52,826 nucleotides of DNA from a virus. Positions 49,069-52,826 of this stretch are shown piece after piece. The first letter of the stretch is position 1, and each line of letters begins with the position of its first letter. Where the stretch lies: IMG/VR virus record IMGVR_UViG_3300025098_000068, positions 1 through 52,826 of that record; one strand, given 5' to 3'. The position numbers were made by a program, and so were the translations under genes. The notes beneath the pieces were generated by a model, which worked only from the letters and a program-made list of their open reading frames with translations, had not been told where the DNA came from and made no database searches.

Positions 49069-49388
49069 TGTCTCTTAAATGGCCCGACAAAGACCCCGAT
49101 GAACAGCTAGATTACTCTATTGATTGGGGTACGGCTCTTGACACAGATACTATATCATCTCTTGTTTGGAAGATACACGACGCTGATGGGGTGTTACAAA
49201 CGTGGTCAGACAGTCAGCTTGTGAACGGACTACAACTTATCAGTCGTACAAATACTAACACTGTCGCTACAATAGTTTTAGGAAGTGGTACTGCTTTTAC
49301 AACATATAAAATAGTATGTACTATGACTGCTAGCGATGCAACTATTCGTGAACAAGAAGTTCGCATAAGAGTCGTGGAGAAAAACTAA
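49068..49388 (+). CDS. Ig-like small virion protein, 106 aa
   Basis: The pattern KDPDEQLDYSIDWGTAL, DADGVLQTW, then NTNTVATIVLGSGT and TYKIVCTMTASDATIREQEV is that of phage fibre or attachment proteins with one Ig-like domain. It is coupled on both sides by TAATG. It probably sits near the head-tail joint; role inferred. Confidence 0.7.
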   Translation: MSLKWPDKDPDEQLDYSIDWGTALDTDTISSLVWKIHDADGVLQTWSDSQLVNGLQLISRTNTNTVATIVLGSGTAFTTYKIVCTMTASDATIREQEVRIRVVEKN

Positions 49389-50068
49389 TGGCTTATAACT
49401 ATCTCTCCCTAACCAATGAAATATGCAGACGTCTTAATGAAACAGAGTTGACATTAAGTAACTTTGCAACGGCTGTTGGGTTTTACTCACAAGCTAAAGA
49501 CTCACTTAACGCTTCAATTCGTGACATAAATCAAAAGCATTTTAGTTGGCCCTTTAATCACAACTCAGATGATATCACTCTGACTGCTGGTGAACTAAGA
49601 TACCCGCTACCAGAGAACGCTAAATATACAGACTTTGACACTGTTCGTATACTTCGTAACACAGCACTGGGTGTCAATGAAGCAAGAAAACTTAAACAAC
49701 TAAGTTACGATGAGTACATTGACAAATACATAGATCAAGAACATGAGCCTGACGCAACAAAAGGACAAGTTCCTGAATACGTCGTTCGCTCACAAGACGG
49801 AGATATAATTGTCGCACCGATGCCAAACGGAGCTTATACCATCGAGTATGAGTTTTTTATGTTTCCAACAGACTTAGAAACCTACGACGATGTACCAACA
49901 ATACCTTTTAGATTTAAGCATGTTATCATAGACGGTGCAATGTACCATGCTTACATGTTTAGAGATAATCTTGAATCAGCAACTTTATCTTTACGTAAGT
50001 TTGAGGATGGTTTGAAACAGATGAGAACTTTACTTGTTAATGAAAATGTATATGCTAGGGCGGTTTAA
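49388..50068 (+). CDS. Tail tubular / adaptor protein (T7 gp11-like)
   Basis: Connects portal to nozzle. The 226-residue protein is helical at the N-terminus (LTNEICRRLNETEL), has a central beta part (DGDIIVAPMPNGAYTIEYEF) and helical end (LSLRKFEDGLKQMRTLL), the pattern of podovirus adaptor proteins. Followed directly by the nozzle-like gene (TAATG), as gp11 is by gp12 in T7. Confidence 0.82.
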   Translation: MAYNYLSLTNEICRRLNETELTLSNFATAVGFYSQAKDSLNASIRDINQKHFSWPFNHNSDDITLTAGELRYPLPENAKYTDFDTVRILRNTALGVNEARKLKQLSYDEYIDKYIDQEHEPDATKGQVPEYVVRSQDGDIIVAPMPNGAYTIEYEFFMFPTDLETYDDVPTIPFRFKHVIIDGAMYHAYMFRDNLESATLSLRKFEDGLKQMRTLLVNENVYARAV

Positions 50069-51594
50069 TGCCTGATAGGTGGCAAACCCATTCGTTTGAA
50101 TTCAAGGGTGGCTTGATAACAAACCTCTCACCTTACCAGCAGGGGTTTCAAGCTCCGGGGTCAGCACGTATACTTCGTAACTTTGAACCATCTATCTTTG
50201 GTGGCTACAGACGAGTTGAAGGATTTTCTAAGTTTGATACAAACGCTGTAACAAATTCAGGTGTTATCAGAGGTATAGTGCGATATGACAGCAAAGTGTT
50301 TGTTTGTCGTGGAGATGATTTGTTTTTTTCTTCAGGCTCTGGGTGGACACAAGTAAGTGACAATGCTACGTATAATAGTGCAGGTGTCACAATAGGCGGA
50401 TCAGGTAAGGTACGATTTCTTAAGTACGATTTTGATGGTACAGAAAAACTTATGCTTGTGGATAGTACAGGTAAGCCTTACAGATTTAATGGTACTACGT
50501 TTGAGCAACTATCTTCTTTACCCACTGATACATCAGGCTCTAGCTTTGTAACGAATTTTAAGAACCACATTTTTCTTGCAAACGGTAAAAGTCTTGTTTT
50601 TTCTGCTCCTTACGGCGATACAGACTTTACAAGTGCGAGCGGAGGTGGTATAATAAACGTAGCGGATGCAATCACAGGGTTAATTGTTTTTCGTGATCAA
50701 CTCATTGTATTTAGTGAAAATAGTATTAACGTAATTGCAGGAAGTAGCGTAGGTGATTTTCAACTAAAACCAGTTTCTCGTGATTTAGGTTGTATTGCGG
50801 AAGATACTATACAAGAGATAGGTGGAGACGTAATATTTTTAGGACCTGATGGTCTAAGACTTTTTTCAGCCACAGATAGATTTGGTGATTTTAGTCTTGC
50901 TACCGTATCAAAACCAATACAAGATGAAATATTAGATTTGATTACGAGTAGTCCAAATGGTTTTTCTAGTACGGTCATTCGTGAGAAAAGTCAGTACAGA
51001 TTATTTGGTTACAACACTGGTTACACCAATGCTTCGGCTAAGGGGATTGCGGCCACACAATTACAGGATGGCATATCATTTAATGATTTACGTGGTGTAA
51101 ATGCTTACGTAGTACACAGTGAATATGTAGATCGTACTGAGCTTATCTATTTTGGTGCAAGTGACGGTTATATTTACAGAATGGAAGATGGCAATAGTTT
51201 TGATGGAGAAAAGATACAAGGTACATTTGCTACCCCTTATATACCTTTAGGTGATCCGACTATTCGTAAAACTATATACAAAGGAATAACATATTTAGAC
51301 GTGAACGGGGAATTAGATATTAGGTATTCTCTTAAATTTGACTTTGACCAACAGAATGTTATTCAGCCAAATTCACTACTTTTTTCAAACCTTGCAGCTT
51401 CATCGATTTCGTATGGTGCAGGAATTTACGGAACATCCTCATACGGAGGTAAACAAAAAGCAATCTACGAATTGCAGACAATAGGTTCAGGTTTTACAGT
51501 GTCTATTCTGTATGAGACTATAGGAGATACAATAGACGCTGTATTTACTATTGATGCTGCAACTTTGCAGTATTCTACTAACGCTAGGAGATAA
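50068..51594 (+). CDS. Tail nozzle / tubular protein B (T7 gp12 or P22 gp10-like)
   Basis: Forms the end of the short tail. The 508-residue protein is almost all beta: it starts HSFEFKGGLITNLSPYQQ and continues with propeller-like units (SKVFVCRGDDLFFSSG, ENSINVIAGSSVGDF, GGDVIFLGPDGLRLFSAT, DRTELIYFGASDGYIY). Size and position after the adaptor agree with the nozzle family. It is followed by the tail fibre after three bases. Confidence 0.82.
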   Translation: MPDRWQTHSFEFKGGLITNLSPYQQGFQAPGSARILRNFEPSIFGGYRRVEGFSKFDTNAVTNSGVIRGIVRYDSKVFVCRGDDLFFSSGSGWTQVSDNATYNSAGVTIGGSGKVRFLKYDFDGTEKLMLVDSTGKPYRFNGTTFEQLSSLPTDTSGSSFVTNFKNHIFLANGKSLVFSAPYGDTDFTSASGGGIINVADAITGLIVFRDQLIVFSENSINVIAGSSVGDFQLKPVSRDLGCIAEDTIQEIGGDVIFLGPDGLRLFSATDRFGDFSLATVSKPIQDEILDLITSSPNGFSSTVIREKSQYRLFGYNTGYTNASAKGIAATQLQDGISFNDLRGVNAYVVHSEYVDRTELIYFGASDGYIYRMEDGNSFDGEKIQGTFATPYIPLGDPTIRKTIYKGITYLDVNGELDIRYSLKFDFDQQNVIQPNSLLFSNLAASSISYGAGIYGTSSYGGKQKAIYELQTIGSGFTVSILYETIGDTIDAVFTIDAATLQYSTNARR

Positions 51595-51597
51595 GAA

Positions 51598-52826
51598 ATG
51601 GGAACAGGCTATACAAGAAATGATACACCAAACAATATAGCTGATGGTAACGTAATCAATGCGTCAGACCTTGATGGAGAGTTTGATGCGGTACAGGCAG
51701 CGTTTAATGGTTCAAGTGGGCACTCACATGATGGTACGACAGGTGAAGGACCGCAGATAGCAACAGCAGGTCTAGCAGATAATGCAGTAACTACAGCTAA
51801 AATAACAGATGCAAATGTAACACTTGCTAAAATGGCAGCTAACTCTGTAGATAGTGACCAATACGTAGATGGTAGTATTGATACTGCTCACATAGCTGAC
51901 GATGCAGTCACAAGTGCTAAACTTGACACAAACATACAAATAGCAGGTACTCTTGGGGTTACAGGTGCAACTACATTATCAAGTAACCTCTCAGTAGATG
52001 GTGGCACAATCAAGCTAGATGGTAATTATCCAACGGGTACAGGTAACGTGGCTTTGGGTAATACTGCTTTAGATAGTAATGTTTCAGCTAATCATAATAC
52101 AGCAATAGGTGCTGATGCTTTAACAGCTAATACAGTTTCTGGAAATACTGGAATAGGATATCAAGCATTAAATGCCAATTCTACTGGAGTAGAAAATGTT
52201 GCAGTTGGTAAATGGGCATTACTTTCTAATACAACAGCATCTAATAATACAGCAATCGGTAAATCTGCACTTCAAGTAAACACTACAGGTCACAGTAATG
52301 TAGCTATTGGTAAAGGCTCTCTTGATGCCAATACCACAGCATCTGCTAATACTGCTATTGGATTTAATTCATTATCAGCAAACACTACTGGTTCTGAAAA
52401 CGTAGTAGTAGGGTATCAAGCAGGGGATGCAATTACAACAGGTAGTAACAATGTAGTAATGGGTTCAAATGCGTTAGGCTCTAATCAGACTGGAAGCAGT
52501 AACACTGCTGTTGGGCATTATGCTTTAAATACCAGTACTGCAAGTAGTAATACAGCATTTGGTAATTCATCTTTACAATACAATACGAGTGGTAGCTCAA
52601 ATACGGCAATAGGAGATGGTACACTAAGGGATACTTCAACAGGTGCAAATAACGTTGCTGTTGGTTTTAGAGCTTTATATGAAAACACCACAGCATCAAA
52701 CAACACAGCAGTTGGGTATAGGTCACTTTACACTAATACAACAGGTATTCAAAACGTAGCTATGGGTAAGGATGCTCTCTTTACAAATACTGGTTCATAT
52801 AACGTAGGCATTGGTGAAAATGCTTT
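51598..52826 (+). CDS. Tail fibre / adhesin, 5' part (continues at 125 across the circle)
   Basis: Start of the 988-residue fibre. Residues 1-60 (MGTGYTRNDTPNNIADGNVI, ASDLDGEFDAVQAAF, SGHSHDGTTGEG) are the usual N-terminal attachment region of marine phage fibres. Residues 60-145 are NAVTTAKITDANV-type shaft repeats, and from about 149 the NTAVG adhesin repeats begin. No stop occurs before the window end, and the frame continues exactly into the frame at 60-1862. A host-binding role is strongly supported. Confidence 0.9.
   Translation, partial: MGTGYTRNDTPNNIADGNVINASDLDGEFDAVQAAFNGSSGHSHDGTTGEGPQIATAGLADNAVTTAKITDANVTLAKMAANSVDSDQYVDGSIDTAHIADDAVTSAKLDTNIQIAGTLGVTGATTLSSNLSVDGGTIKLDGNYPTGTGNVALGNTALDSNVSANHNTAIGADALTANTVSGNTGIGYQALNANSTGVENVAVGKWALLSNTTASNNTAIGKSALQVNTTGHSNVAIGKGSLDANTTASANTAIGFNSLSANTTGSENVVVGYQAGDAITTGSNNVVMGSNALGSNQTGSSNTAVGHYALNTSTASSNTAFGNSSLQYNTSGSSNTAIGDGTLRDTSTGANNVAVGFRALYENTTASNNTAVGYRSLYTNTTGIQNVAMGKDALFTNTGSYNVGIGENA
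52042..52826 (+). repeat. Tail-fibre 51-bp coding repeats, proximal part
   Basis: First half of the degenerate 17-codon repeats, beginning at GNVALGNTAL and running into the left end of the window. Confidence 0.85.
52703..52826 (+). repeat. Terminal direct repeat, right copy
   Basis: Identical to 1-124. Its reading frame (a Met codon at 52762 corresponds to the one at 60) matches that of the left copy. Confidence 0.95.

Noticed and set aside
1-52826. Methanesulfonate monooxygenase or other clear auxiliary metabolic gene as in HMO-2011
   Set aside because: None found; ribonucleotide reductase and the DUF3310 protein are the only nucleotide-metabolism genes recognised.

Overview
The window looks like an essentially complete, circularly closed genome of a marine podovirus of the HMO-2011 type (short-tailed, virulent phages of marine Alphaproteobacteria such as SAR116). 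The main pointers are a family A DNA polymerase with a DnaJ-type zinc finger (two CxxCxGxG motifs) inserted in its thumb, a B12-dependent class II ribonucleotide reductase, a T7-like endonuclease I, podovirus-style portal, scaffold, capsid, adaptor and nozzle genes, and no phage RNA polymerase. The first 124 bases are repeated exactly as the last 124 bases, and the tail-fibre gene cut by the window edge continues in frame across that join, so the unique circle is 52,702 bp. The placement in the HMO-2011 group rests on my memory of that group and was not checked by a search. The methanesulfonate monooxygenase known from HMO-2011 itself was not seen. Layout: there are three transcription blocks. 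(1) A leftward replication and nucleotide block runs from 23074 down to 12298: ribbon-helix-helix protein, TOPRIM primase, DnaB-like helicase, TTG-started HNH endonuclease, separate 3'-5' exonuclease, polymerase, possible SSB, Cas4-like nuclease, endonuclease I, DUF3310 protein, ribonucleotide reductase, a second PD-(D/E)XK protein and a 42-residue membrane protein. Nearly all of these genes overlap by ATGA, TGATG or TAGTG junctions. (2) A rightward early/accessory block (23240-29937) holds many small genes, a C5 cytosine methyltransferase, a DUF932-like protein, a winged-helix protein and two zinc-ribbon proteins, and ends at a strong terminator at 29957. (3) A 0.7 kb structured non-coding region (29938-30644) with a textbook TTGACA-17-TATAAT promoter precedes the rightward late block. 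The late block carries terminase small and large subunits, a tyrosine-recombinase-like protein, portal, a virion protein with an ART-like C-terminus, scaffold, capsid, decoration protein, a run of tiny lysine-rich proteins, holin candidates, a beta-barrel candidate, a T4-type lysozyme, a metallothionein-like peptide, tail proteins, the tail fibre, and then, across the circle junction, four large internal virion proteins and a Met-rich EF-hand-like protein ending at 12320. Replication is T7-like in content, but functions that T7 fuses are split here: primase from helicase, and exonuclease from polymerase. Transcription probably relies on the host sigma70 polymerase, because several near-consensus promoters sit exactly at block boundaries. 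Points that most deserve follow-up are the eight-cysteine 39-residue peptide at 45452, the tyrosine-recombinase fold between terminase and portal, the ART-like tail of the 803-residue virion protein, the zinc finger at the thioredoxin-binding position of the polymerase, the gene nested in the portal 3' end, and the promoter that fires straight into a terminator hairpin at 28707-28771.
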